Assembly: GCA_011109175.1 (NCBI GenBank)
Contig: RDEW01000036.1
Location: 535,737 to 599,736, forward strand
Reading direction: 5' to 3'
Length of the DNA stretch: 64,000 bases
Origin: Dicyema japonicum
Lineage: Eukaryota > Dicyemida > Rhombozoa > Dicyemidae
Shown here: positions 45,261 to 54,843 of the stretch, one piece after another
Numbering within the stretch: position 1 is the stretch's first letter
Layout of the letters: each line of letters opens with the position of its first letter
The notes under the pieces: model-generated
What the model saw: only the letters and a program-made list of their open reading frames with translations
Database searches by the model: none
What the model was told of the DNA's origin: nothing
Made by a program: the position numbers and the translations under genes

Positions 45261-45599
45261 AAATGGAGGGAGTGAGAGATCCAGACAAGCTACGTAAATT
45301 TCCCCTCGACTTCAAGTAGGTGCTAATGCACTTGACTTTTTATGTGGTGAGTGATGATGTAACACCATCATACAAAGCTACCGTAGCAGTACTACTTTTC
45401 ATGACTCAGAGATATGTCTTCTACAGAAAGGCATGACAGTGTTAACATTGGATGTTTGGACCATATATGAGGAAAATAAAATTATAGTGTACCGTTGAAC
45501 TAACTTTCATTATTATCTATGGTGGACAGATTTTTATCAGATTCTCGCTCTTTCTATCACAATCTTAGTTTTTATCGGAATCTTAATTTCAAAAAATAA

Positions 45600-45870
45600 T
45601 TTTTGGTTATGAAATAAAAAATTCCAAAGACCATGGTAACACCACTACTCATGTGATTCCGGGACGCTCCAACAGAGACCTCAACTTGGCACGATGTTCA
45701 TCCCTCGAGCTCACACAAACACGTCTCGGGCGTACAGCTGGATGCTCGTAGTCGCATAGGTTCATGCGGATTAGGAAATGTAGAGGTCTTGGAGAGGGGA
45801 CCTTTCCAGAAGTGGAGTTATTCTTGATAGAGTTTTGATAAGATATGAATCTGACCACAAATAAAAATTG
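45600..45870 (-). pseudogene. LINE-B 3' end fragment
   Basis: The frame at 45649-45858 reads RVCVSSRDEHRAKLRSLLER then PGIT-stop, matching RSCVGTKEERRAKMRSLLEC-IGIT at 4.85 kb. The terminal sequence is GGTCTTTGGAATTTTTTATTTC. Confidence 0.7.
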
Positions 45871-46241
45871 GATAATTCAAATCAATTTTCCACCAGTCGC
45901 AGACGAAACGTCCGCTTGCATTGTACCTCGACACTCAAATTCCTGTGTCGACTAGGGAATCGGATTTCGACATGCACTGGAGATCACCTTGAGCGCTGCT
46001 AGCTATTAGAGCGAATCTCACTCACAATCCTGAGAGGGATAAGCACGCAGTCATGGCACGACTGACATATGGTCCTAGAATTGATTCTTAACGATTAAAG
46101 TGTTTAATATCAAATTTCGACATTCCTAACTCAGCCTTGCTATCACATGGGTCATTCTTACCTTTATTTATTAACCATATAACATTTATAAAAACCAATA
46201 CTGGGGAAGATACACAAACAGGAGGCATACAAGTCTACGAT

Positions 46242-46436
46242 TCATAATATTCTTAACAGATGTAAATTCTCGCCTCCCTTTTTCGTGTCCATGGACGAAA
46301 TAAAGGAAAGGAGACTTGGATACACTAAGTTTTGAATTAAATATGTCGGATACTCTCCGTGTTCGACACCTGCTGCCATAAAAATAGATTTTGATATTTC
46401 ATCAGAATTGCATAATTGATTACATAAGTGGCGCAT
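46242..46436 (-). CDS. Small unrecognised ORF, divergent from 46468
   Basis: A 64-codon frame (MRHLCNQLCNSDEISKSIFM at the start). Its start codon is only 31 bases from the start of the plus-strand frame at 46468, which would need a very compact shared promoter. No family is recognised. A possible intron (GTGTCGAACACGG...) cannot be confirmed. Confidence 0.25.
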   Translation of the reverse strand: MRHLCNQLCNSDEISKSIFMAAGVEHGEYPTYLIQNLVYPSLLSFISSMDTKKGGENLHLLRIL

Positions 46437-46467
46437 ATATAAATAAAGAAATTACGCAAATCACAAA

Positions 46468-46737
46468 ATGTGTCCAGAAATCAGACAAATTACGGATGAT
46501 GATATCTTTGAACTAGAAAATGACCCCTCAGTCGCTGCTGTCCTCGATAATTTGGATAGTCTACTGCCAGCACGTGAGGACAGCCATACAAGAAGTGTTG
46601 ACATGATTTTGGTGGATAGTTTAAATTATATTGGATATCTACAAAGTGAAACTTTCGATAGACTATGTGACCTGGAGGGGATGCATGAAAGAGACATGGG
46701 AAATTCCTTTGACCCAACAAATAATGGGAATCAGTAG
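46468..46737 (+). CDS. Small acidic unrecognised protein
   Basis: The 89-residue frame (MCPEIRQITDDDIFELENDP at the start) is rich in Asp and Glu, with a predicted helical middle (SVAAVLDNLDSLL) and no signal peptide or membrane segment. It ends 27 bases before the stop of the convergent minus-strand gene at 46765. The composition is unlike nearby mobile elements, so it may be a real host gene. Function unknown. Confidence 0.45.
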   Translation: MCPEIRQITDDDIFELENDPSVAAVLDNLDSLLPAREDSHTRSVDMILVDSLNYIGYLQSETFDRLCDLEGMHERDMGNSFDPTNNGNQ

Positions 46738-46764
46738 ATTTTGATTTTTTTTCATTTTTCAACT

Positions 46765-47080
46765 TTATTCTTTAATTGTGTTTCTTCTGACAATAGCCAT
46801 TGAGATACTATCTCGAAGCCACCCAGTCTCACTCAGTTCCTTGGTAGCACTTTGGATCATTAAGTCGATCCGACGGACTTTAATTTCTCTAAACTGTGGA
46901 TGCTGGTGATACATGCAAGTCATCTTTATATAATTCTTACATTCTATCCATGTACTTTCTAATAGCACCAATGCTTGCTCACACAGCTTGCTACCCCCTG
47001 TAGTGGGGTTCTCCCTTGTCGATTATCAATTTGTCTTTTTTGGTCAACATAAATCAGTCTCTTCCTTATCAAGAGGTTTT
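46765..47080 (-). CDS. Unrecognised host gene, likely with a short intron
   Basis: The frame reads ENPTTGGSKLCEQALVLLES, then TWIECKNYIKMTCMYHQHPQ, FREIKVRRIDLMIQSATKEL, ETGWLRDS. There is no ATG in the main frame. A 34-base GT-AG intron at the left of ENPTTGG joins it to EETDLW, but I could not reach a start codon. It looks like an alpha-helical intracellular protein. It converges with the plus-strand frame at 46468. Family unknown. Confidence 0.45.
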
Positions 47081-47214
47081 TAAGTATCAACGGATTCTAT
47101 AAATCAGTCTTTAGTCATCTATCCCGTATTTATAATTCCAAAATCATTAATTTTTCCAATAAGTAGTTAATTTACAAAAAATAGTAAATAATGAAATATA
47201 CTAGTGGGGCCTCA

Positions 47215-47345
47215 AAATAAAGTGGTTGATTTATTGACTTATGTGGAACGAGTGTCGGGAAACAGGCCTGATGGTCCCTAGATCGAATCTCGCTGAGGCA
47301 CATTTCGACTGAAGGTTCCACGCATCTACGATGCTTTGGCTTGAA
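47215..47345 (+). repeat. SINE head fragment, second copy
   Basis: The sequence GAATCTCGCTGAGGC..., then GAAGGTTCCACGCATCTACG and ATGC matches the box B and following block of the complete SINE at 31.7 kb (reverse strand there). Box A is diverged. The body and tail are absent. Confidence 0.6.
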
Positions 47346-47451
47346 GAGTGCTATGAACATTTTTATGCGGAATCAGATTGTCTATAAAGGCATACCAACA
47401 AAAAGAAGCATTCTTGGTTCTCCCTCTACGATTAGTTATAATAACTGTTCT

Positions 47452-47908
47452 TTACTTAAAGTGTGTGTTCTGCCTGAGGGGAGTTATAGGTAATATGGCT
47501 CTGCGTAAAAGTGCAGAATTATTAAATGGAAATACTGGTGGAATAATATCTATAAAATTGATTTTATCTTTCACATAAACCCTAATCTTATCTTTTATCA
47601 TCAGTGAGACAGTCTCTAGTGGGGCCATAGACATATTAAAGGAGGGAATTGGTGTAGTATCTTTAGCTTCATACGGAGGACCCATAACAATAATATTCCT
47701 CCTGGTTTTCCTGTCTTCTACAGCACTTCTTCCGGTTTCATGCTTCAGGTGCACATATAAACGGATCGCAGGCTGAATCAGTATCATGCGTGAATCAGCA
47801 AGTTTGTACACGTCTATAAGTCTGGATCTCCAAAGATCTCTGATACACAATGAGACTGGTGATATAAAGTCATAACGTGATCGACATCGCCTTGCATGCC
47901 TTGCTTCT
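47452..47908 (-). other. Open frame of unknown origin next to a hAT terminus
   Basis: An uninterrupted frame of about 150 codons with no ATG at its right end: ARHARRCRSRYDFISPVSLC, IRDLWRSRLIDVYKLADSRM, then RNIIVMGPPYEAKD, IPPVFPFNNSALLRRAILPI. It begins at the hAT terminus at 47917. It could be part of a host gene split by the hAT or a mobile-element protein. No family recognised. Confidence 0.3.
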
Positions 47909-47916
47909 GTATAGAT

Positions 47917-48117
47917 CAGTGTTTCTCAAACTGAAGTCCCCGGTCCTTTTTGGACCGGGGAACAATCTTTAGTAATTTATATTATTCTACTTATATATTA
48001 TATTTTTTAAATTATTTTTAATTAAATTTTAAAAAGAACGTGCTCAATTTTATCCTTGTAGAAATATCTTGTTCAAATAATTCAATGAATAAAAATACAT
48101 ATATCAAATATGGATTC
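47917..48117 (+). mobile_element. hAT (ZBED5-type) element, left part
   Basis: The terminus CAGTGTTTCTCAAACTG starts at 47917, followed by a hairpin (CCCCGGTCC, five T, GGACCGGGG; 47938-47960). The frame at the right reads MNKNTYIKYGF, the start of the BED-finger exon, and is cut at 48117 by the LINE-A insertion. It continues at 48851. Confidence 0.7.
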
Positions 48118-48850
48118 TTAACCGTTAACACCGATAAAACAGAGTTCACAACACTTACACGCAATGATCGAAGATCGGACGAGTCTTGGAGAAAGCAAAA
48201 GAAGGTGGGTTCGCTTCTCGGGGACTCAGAAGATGTTTCTCGGAGGAAAATCCTCGCAATGTGTGCACTAAAGAAAGTATCGAATATGTGGGGTCATAAG
48301 AAGAGGATGGGATTAAACACCAAACTCAGAATATATAAGGCTTTTGTCATCCCCGTCCTGACCTACAATTCAGGCACTTGGGGAATCTCTAAACAAGAGA
48401 TGGACCGTCTTGACGCTTTCCACAGGACACAATTGAAATCAGTAATCAAGATCAAGTGGCCTAAGAAGATCTCAAACAATGACCTCTACTCGAAGTGCAA
48501 ATCTGGTATACTATCCGAGGAGATCTTCAGATCAAGATGGAGTCTCTTTGGACATATCTTACGTCTAAATGCTCAAGTACCCGCGAATATCGCCATGGAA
48601 AACTACCTAATGCATACGGGAGCCGGTTTCCGTGGAAGACCAAGAGTCACACTCCCAACTATTTTGAATGGAGACCTGTCGGCTGTGGGACTGAAGCTCA
48701 CTTCCGCAGACGACCTAGATACCTTAAGGGAACTGGCACGAAGTAGAGGGTCCTGGAAAAGGCTGATAGAGAGGATGGCTAGAAATACGGCACAAGGGAG
48801 GCTTGATTAATTTTATGACTTCTCGGGAGTGCTTTAAATAATAAAATAAT
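48118..48850 (+). mobile_element. LINE-A 3' fragment inserted in a hAT, 11-base target duplication
   Basis: AATATGGATTC flanks the fragment (48107-48117 and 48851-48861). It encodes, without interruption, the LINE-A C-terminus: TVNTDKTEFTTLTRNDRRSD, KKVGSLLGDSEDVSRRKILA, TYNSGTWGIS, SRWSLFGHILRLNAQVPANI, FRGRPRVTLPTILNGDLS, DDLDTLRELARSRGSWKRLI. The stop is at 48808-48810, followed by ATGACTTCTCGGGAGTGCTT and a TAAATAATAAAATAATAAT tail. It is a young, 5' truncated copy. Confidence 0.92.
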
Positions 48851-49680
48851 AATATGGATTCACTCTGATAACTTCTGGCGGTAAAATAAAACCACAATGT
48901 GTCCTGTGTTCTGAGCTTTTGGTGTCAACTTCACTTAAGCAGAGAAAGTTAAAGCGGCATATGGAATCCAAACATTCTAATTCAGTACACAAGGATGTTG
49001 ATTTATTTTTTCTGGTTGCCGTTCCGGATTTCAAACTTAGTCAATGCTATTGGTATACATTGCATGATCCACCGTCATGCATTGATGATGAAAACCATGC
49101 CTGACGATTTGAAAAATGTCATAATTAAAACGGTAAACTATATTAAAGCCAAGGAACTCAATTCTCGTTTTTTGATGACTTATGCAAAGAAAATGACTCT
49201 GAATTTGAGACTTTTGTTGCATTCACATGTGAGATGCATTTCAAAAGGAAAAGTTTTGAAGCGAGTATTTATACTACGAAAAGATGAATTTCTTAAAGAC
49301 GTCAAATAAAAACTGCATGAAAAATTTCTGACACTCGTTTATTGACTTTATTGGCATTTTTGGTGTATATATTTGAATCTGAATTTTGTTAATTTACAAC
49401 TGCAAGGAAGAGATACCGCAGTCCTCTATTGCCATGAAAAAATGACTGGTTTCAAAATGAAACTAGAACTGTGGAATTCGAAATTAAATACAAGTTTTCT
49501 ACCATTTCCACATCTAAATATATTTATTGATGAAAATGAACTTTGCATAACTACAGCATTGATGAGATGAAACAACATACATTATTTATTAGAGAAATTT
49601 TCTAGGTATTTCTTCGATATTATAAATTTTTAGATATTTTCCTGATATGAATTTGATAAGTATTATCGATTTCTCAGCAA
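48851..49680 (+). pseudogene. hAT (ZBED5-type) transposase, right part, internally deleted
   Basis: After the LINE-A insertion the frame resumes: TLITSGGKIKPQCVLCSELL then QRKLKRHMESKHSNSVHKDV, the BED finger (CxxC...HxxxxH). It then jumps directly to the catalytic middle: NAIGIHCMIHRHALMMKTMP, IKAKELNSRFL, HSHVRCISKGKVLKRVFILR, NLQLQGRDTAVLYCHEKM, TGFKMKLELWNSKL. The region between the finger and the catalytic block is deleted. The 3' terminus was not found. Confidence 0.8.
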
Positions 49681-49827
49681 CCCATTTGCAATTTCAGATA
49701 ATGATCTCCCTTCTGAAAACCATATAATTCAGGAACATTTATCGATTTGTTTAATGATGGATATGCAAAACACGTTTTCAACCAAGTCTCCCTAAGCGAT
49801 TTTTTGGTTTCAAATGGCTGATTCCTA

Positions 49828-51325
49828 TTGAGAATTGGAAAGATGGCACTTAATTTGCCAACAGAAGAGAACATCAGAAAAATACGAGAATTGAACAGAG
49901 AGATCGACAATAACACAAAGGCAGAAAATGAAAATAGATGGACGAGACAATCAAAGGCTACCCAATGCAGAGAGTCTGGAAGTGGATCAAGAACATCAAA
50001 AATACCCAATGCAGAGAGTCTGGAAGTGGATCAAGAACATCAAAAGATCCTCCCAGAGATAAAAGTCGAAGTCTACATAAAACTAGTCACTCCAATAAAA
50101 TATTATACATCTATCTCTTACAAGAAGTTTTCAAAAGAATACCAAGTATTCCTGAAAAAGATTGAACCGAAACGCTCCGATGACTGGATCCTATTTACTA
50201 GTCAGGATGTCGCAGAGCCATATCCAAAGCCAACAACTCAGAGTCAAAGGGCCAGTGTGAACTGAAGCACCTAGGCCATATAGCCCTGGAACTATTAGCC
50301 TATATATTCAACCTATCCATTAACACAAATACAATCCCTGAAATATGGAAGAAGTCTCTAATCAACCTATCGAAAACCTAACAAATAGAACTATCTTCCT
50401 ACGCCCAATATCTATTCTGTCCGGTCTCAAGGATCCTTGAAAGGCTATTATGGAAAAAAGTACAGGACTCACTCTCAATACCTTCGACCATGAACGGATT
50501 TTGGATAACCATTCGACCACAACACACCTCACAACCATCACAACATTTATTGCGGAAGGATTTAACTCCCCAAACCCCATCAGAGGACAGTACTTATATC
50601 CATGGACATCACAAAAGCGTTCGACTCAGTCCCTAGGAAGCTCATTACAAAGAAAATATTTAAAACCAACATCCATCCGAACTGAAACTTTGGCTTGGAA
50701 ACTTCTTAAATGGAAGACGAGCACAAGTACTCTGCAACAACATCAAATCAAGATCTCGACACTTTCCAAATGGAATCCCTCAATGTACCCCACTGTCACC
50801 CAAAGTCTTCAATCTCTACATAAACGACATGCCACACACCTGTAATGAAAACTGCCTAATCCTCTCCTATGCCTACGATGTCATTCTTGCCTCCAAGGAT
50901 AGAAGTATTCAATCAGCGACTCAGTCCGCTCAACAAATGCTTGACAAGCTGGAACTATGGCTCTCGAAGCGGAGACTCGACACATCAGCAACAAAGTCCT
51001 TTGTCACACTGTTTACCACCTACAAAAGACAGCTCTGTATCGAACCAAAAGTCTTTATGAAGAACGAAGCTATTCCTATTAACTAGGAGTCAACTTTGAT
51101 CAGGGACTCACCTTTATCCGACATGTTGAGAACAAAGTAACTTCTGCTCTGAAGAAAATGAGATTATTAAAAGTGCTCTCAAAGTCACTTAGTGGCCTTG
51201 CTACAATTTATGAACAATTTATCCGACCAACGATGACGTATGCAAGTCCTTCCTGGGCAATGCAGATTTCACGATCGTTGTCATTGAAACTATCCGCAAT
51301 CGAGTAGACTGCAATAAGGTTAATT
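49828..51325 (+). pseudogene. LINE-B copy, degenerate, upstream of a second copy
   Basis: Linker and RT in broken frames: IRKIRELNREIDNNTKAENE, then TTTHLTTITTFIAEGFNSPN, a motif A remnant (WTSQKRSTQS in the wrong frame, from SMDITKAFDSV), motif C-like LSYAYDVILASKDRSIQSAT, and then LGVNFDQGLTFIRHVENKV and LIRPTMTYASPSWAM. A 44-base tandem duplication sits in the linker (49959-50046). The 3' end is replaced near 51330 by a second copy. Confidence 0.7.
49959..50046. repeat. Perfect 44-base tandem duplication in LINE-B linker
   Basis: Copies at 49959-50002 and 50003-50046 share TACCCAATGCAGAGAGTCTG and GAAGTGGATCAAGAACATCA. Because 44 is not a multiple of three the duplication also shifts the frame. 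Confidence 0.9.
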
Positions 51326-51329
51326 GGAC

Positions 51330-52500
51330 CAGAACACAGCTACTTCACCCGCATAATCTTGGAAGCAAGACTATACCCAAACATCAATTATGTTGGTCGA
51401 GTGGTCGTAGGAAGACGGCCTTGAAAGGCAACGTAAAAATTCTAATCGGATCACCTTGAAATGAAACTCCGGATCAGAGCATTGAATAATGAATTAAAGG
51501 CCAAAAAGCTAAGGGCCCAGAAATTGAAGTGGAATCGTGTGCCTACAGTAGTAAATCGAAATCGCACTTCAAGAGAAGTGCTGAAAGATATTCTAAACGT
51601 AGCAAAAGGTGATGAAATTTCATCTGTGGAGGATTATGTTAAAAGAAATGTGAACAAGTTGATATAAATTCTACACGAAAATTTCACAAGCACAGGAAAT
51701 CTGATACAATATTATCACACAGAAAACTGAAGAAAATGTCAAAACCGCTCTTTTGAAAAAAGATGTGAGATCGAGACATCCAGAAGGCCACAGAAAGATT
51801 AAAAAATTAACCTGTACCGGCTTAATGCCTGAATAATTGAAAACTGGTTCATGGTGAATGCAGATCTTCCTTTTTTTTCCTCTGACAGAGTCAGCTTGAA
51901 GTTAAACAGGGTCGACAACCCTTTCAACAGATGTCAAAGGATTTTGAGTGTGAAACTTGATATGCATCTCTGTCTGATACCACATGTGGAAAACATTCTG
52001 TTAAATGCGAGAAACTGAACTGAGTAAAAGTTTATCGGGAATATGGAAGAGTGGTACTCAGCCGGTCCTGATGAACGTGTACAAACAGTACATCGATCCA
52101 TGTTTCTCATATGCATGCGCCGCGTGGGGACCACCCATATCTTGGACAAATATGAGGAAGATCGAGGAAATGCAATAGGGCTTTCACAGTAACGGAACGT
52201 TCGATTTGTGGAGATCACCGAACCGGACCTACGCCTCTGGAGACCCTTATGAGACTAGACTCCAGATCAAGGGAATGTGGCCTGAAAATTCAGTCAATCT
52301 CGTACGTTCATGCGCGGCCACGAGGGAAAAAAATGAGGTCGCTGTTAGAATGCATCAATTATACGCACGTTATGCGAATAGACGGACTCAAGAGGAGAGT
52401 ATCGAGCCAAGATGAGGTCTCCATTAGAGCGTGTGGGATCACATGAGTAGTTAGTCTTTTGGAATTTTTATTTTCTTCCTTAAGACCGACATATAAAAAG
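51330..52500 (+). pseudogene. LINE-B copy with RT core deleted
   Basis: The linker (FTRIILEARLYPNIN, MKLRIRALNNELKAKKLRAQ, KLKWNRV) is close to that of the element at 4.8-7.4 kb. At about 51745 it jumps from the linker directly to the region after motif C (DIQKATERLKN, then SSFF-SD). The thumb (LKLNRVDNPFNRCQRILSVK, YADDmissing, VGTTHILDKYEED) and the end SIRACGIT-stop (52445) follow. Fingers and palm motifs A to C are therefore absent. The 3' end is GTCTTTTGGAATTTTTATTT. Confidence 0.75.
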
Positions 52501-52639
52501 ATTCTAGTTAAAAAAATTCATGATTTCGATGTCTTCATAGTCTATAAATGGGTGGGACAAGGGGTTATCCAGCTTGAGAGATGGTGACGTTAATGTATGT
52601 CATAGTCCATCAAAGCAACGTCACCAGCTCAACCATCTG

Positions 52640-53210
52640 ATTTAATATCTATTTGACTAATTTATTCTCCCGGTATTGCTCCAGAGCCACAAGGAGGTGG
52701 CCATACCTATGAGGACGGTAATTTGCAATGCCCCCGTCTGTCGTCAAGTCATGAAGGAATAGGTTTGAAACGAGTCGGAGAGAGTAAAAAACCCTGGGGT
52801 ACTCCGTTGGTAGTAATCGTGATCTTGATCTGAAATGTCCACAGAAACTCTTCCACGTCTTCCAGAGAGAATGCTGGCCAACCAAAACATCAAGTTTGGA
52901 TGTAATTTGCGGCAAAAATCTTCCCAATGAGTAGTTTCCTCTGAACTGTATCGAATGCTTTGTTAATGACAATGAAGACCATCGTTGTAAATGTGCTATT
53001 ACCAAACACCCTCTCTTGCTGTCAGTAACTGAGATAGCGGAGATAAACGAGTAGTGGTAGATCTTACAAACGAAAACAGTGTAGAAATTCAGGTTGAAGA
53101 TTAACGGAGTAATGGCCAAGAGAACAAGCTACGCATCATATGGTCCTTCTATCGGGTCAGGACAGTTTTCCTGAGTCTCTGACTTGTGAGAACTCGATGG
53201 AACATCCAAG
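52640..53210 (-). pseudogene. Reverse transcriptase fragment (LINE-B type)
   Basis: In minus-strand frames: MVFIVINKAFDTVQRKLLIG (motif A, decayed), then FQIKITITTNGVPQGFLLSP (motif B). Motif C is not visible. Stops are frequent. Confidence 0.55.
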
Positions 53211-53279
53211 CCATTTGGTAAGTCAAATTAAAAAACATCGTAACATAACCGGATTAACGGTTAAAAGAAAAATAATCAT

Positions 53280-53900
53280 TATCATTAGGGCGATTTTTAT
53301 TTTGACTTAATAAATCAGAAATTTTGACCTAAAAATTGACTTTATTGACTTTAAAATTTCACAATTTTGACCTTTTTTGACTTTATTATGTGGAAGGACA
53401 CTTTTTCAGATAGTTGTACATATGGAGGAATATGTTGTTTTTCTATATTTGTAATAGAAAGGTTGACAGATAATCTCGATTCCAGTACTTCCTGATTCCA
53501 CATAAATCGTCCCCGAAATGCAATTTCTGAATGTGTTCTACTGCGTCTCGCAAAATTCCTTAGAACATCGTCTGACAGATAATCGAAGAGTTAGCCGCAG
53601 AAGACAATGACGACAAGAAGTTAAAAATATTTTCTTGGGATCAGAAATTTTTCCAATAAGTGCATTGACATATTTCTGTCCTCGGATATCAATTTCATTA
53701 ATTAAAAAATTTTCAGATCTATTATTATTAAAAGCACTCACGAGAATACACAAATTAGTTAAGTTTCCCTTGTTCCGTATTCCTAATCATCCTTTCATAA
53801 AATAGTAATAAAAATAATAAACCTGCTAATTTGATATGTTTCTTAGACGATCTACATGATTCAATAAAAATTGCTTTTTTGCACAAATGTTAGTTAGTTA
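53280..53900 (-). pseudogene. hAT transposase fragment
   Basis: The frame at 53538-53753 reads LINEIDIRGQKYVNALIGKI then SDPKKIFLTS, matching the catalytic DETTDxRGRYVANxVIG block of hAT transposases, with the aspartate-containing strand altered. The left end holds AGGGCGATTTTTATTTTGAC, resembling the shared terminus at 44.26 and 54.56 kb but on the opposite strand. Confidence 0.5.
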
Positions 53901-53929
53901 AACCATATTCGCGTTACCAGTGAAAACTG

Positions 53930-54215
53930 ATTATGGTTTGTGCTATTTTTTTCGATTATCCTTTCAGTTAGTCTTCTCCATCCTTTTCGTTGTCGTGCTC
54001 GTTTCCTGATTTCGTCCAGATCGTCCGCATCCATCAGTCGGCCCCCGATCACTGCGTAATCCTCCTCTAGTGTCCTTGGAAGACAACTTCTTGGACGTAG
54101 GAGATACAATATGGCCGAAAAAATTCTTCCATGGCGGCATTGCATAGTTTCTGTTCACCCATCCGTAGAATATGACCAAAAGGCCACCAGCGTGCTTCAA
54201 GTACGTTTTTATTTA
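53930..54215 (-). pseudogene. LINE-A C-terminal fragment
   Basis: The frames read RWWPFGHILRMGEQKLCNAA, then DYAVIGGRLMDADDLDEIRK and RARQRKGWRRLTERII, the end of the LINE-A protein with two frameshifts. Confidence 0.7.
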
Positions 54216-54359
54216 AAAACTCGAAAAATTGAAAATAAGAATCAATTAAAATTTTGACTTTATTGACCTAAAAAATTAAATTTTGACCTTTTTTGACTTT
54301 ATACTTTTAATTTATATAATCAAATAAATAAAATAATCAGTTAATTTATCCCCAGTAAA

Positions 54360-54565
54360 GCATATTTAAAACTGCCATCCATCCAAAGTGGACCCCGCCG
54401 ACATTATCGACGTTGCGCTGCCTCTCACGATTGCAACAGAGATCAACTGGAGTTATTATAAAAAATATTATTTGATTAAAAACTACATTTTTATAAGTTT
54501 TAAACAATTTTAAAGAACATACCAATTTTTGACTTTATTGACAAAAATCTCCCTAATTATCACAC
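54360..54565 (-). repeat. LINE-X C-terminal repeat plus hAT terminal sequence
   Basis: At 54360-54450 the minus strand encodes LQLISVAIVRGNATSIMSAG then STLDGW, as at 24.4 kb. At 54465-54565 the minus strand carries GATAATTAGGGAGATTTTTG then TCAATAAAGTCAAAAATTGG, the shared terminus of the hAT-like elements at 25.0 and 44.26 kb. Confidence 0.55.
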
Positions 54566-54843
54566 TTATGGTCAATTTAACCGTTTAAGTTCGACCCCTT
54601 CTAACCTGGGGACCTCCTTTATGGTCTCTAACCTCACATTGTCCAAAAATTAATTTTAGCATAATTATAAAAATCAAAATCTCGACCTCTTATAACTCAA
54701 GTACAACCCCTTTACAGCATAAGGACCATTTATACGCAATTAAGAGCCCAGTTATGACCTAAATGGATGGTGGACAGACAGAACAGCCAATTTAGTATTT
54801 AATAATATATTTTTGAGTAATGTGAAAAAATAAATTAATTAAA

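Noticed and set aside
53287-54561. One hAT element with ends at 53.29 and 54.56 kb and an ATTATCAT/ATTATCAC duplication
   Set aside because: The flanking ATTATCAC is also next to the terminus at 44.26 kb, so it belongs to the repeat and is not a target duplication.
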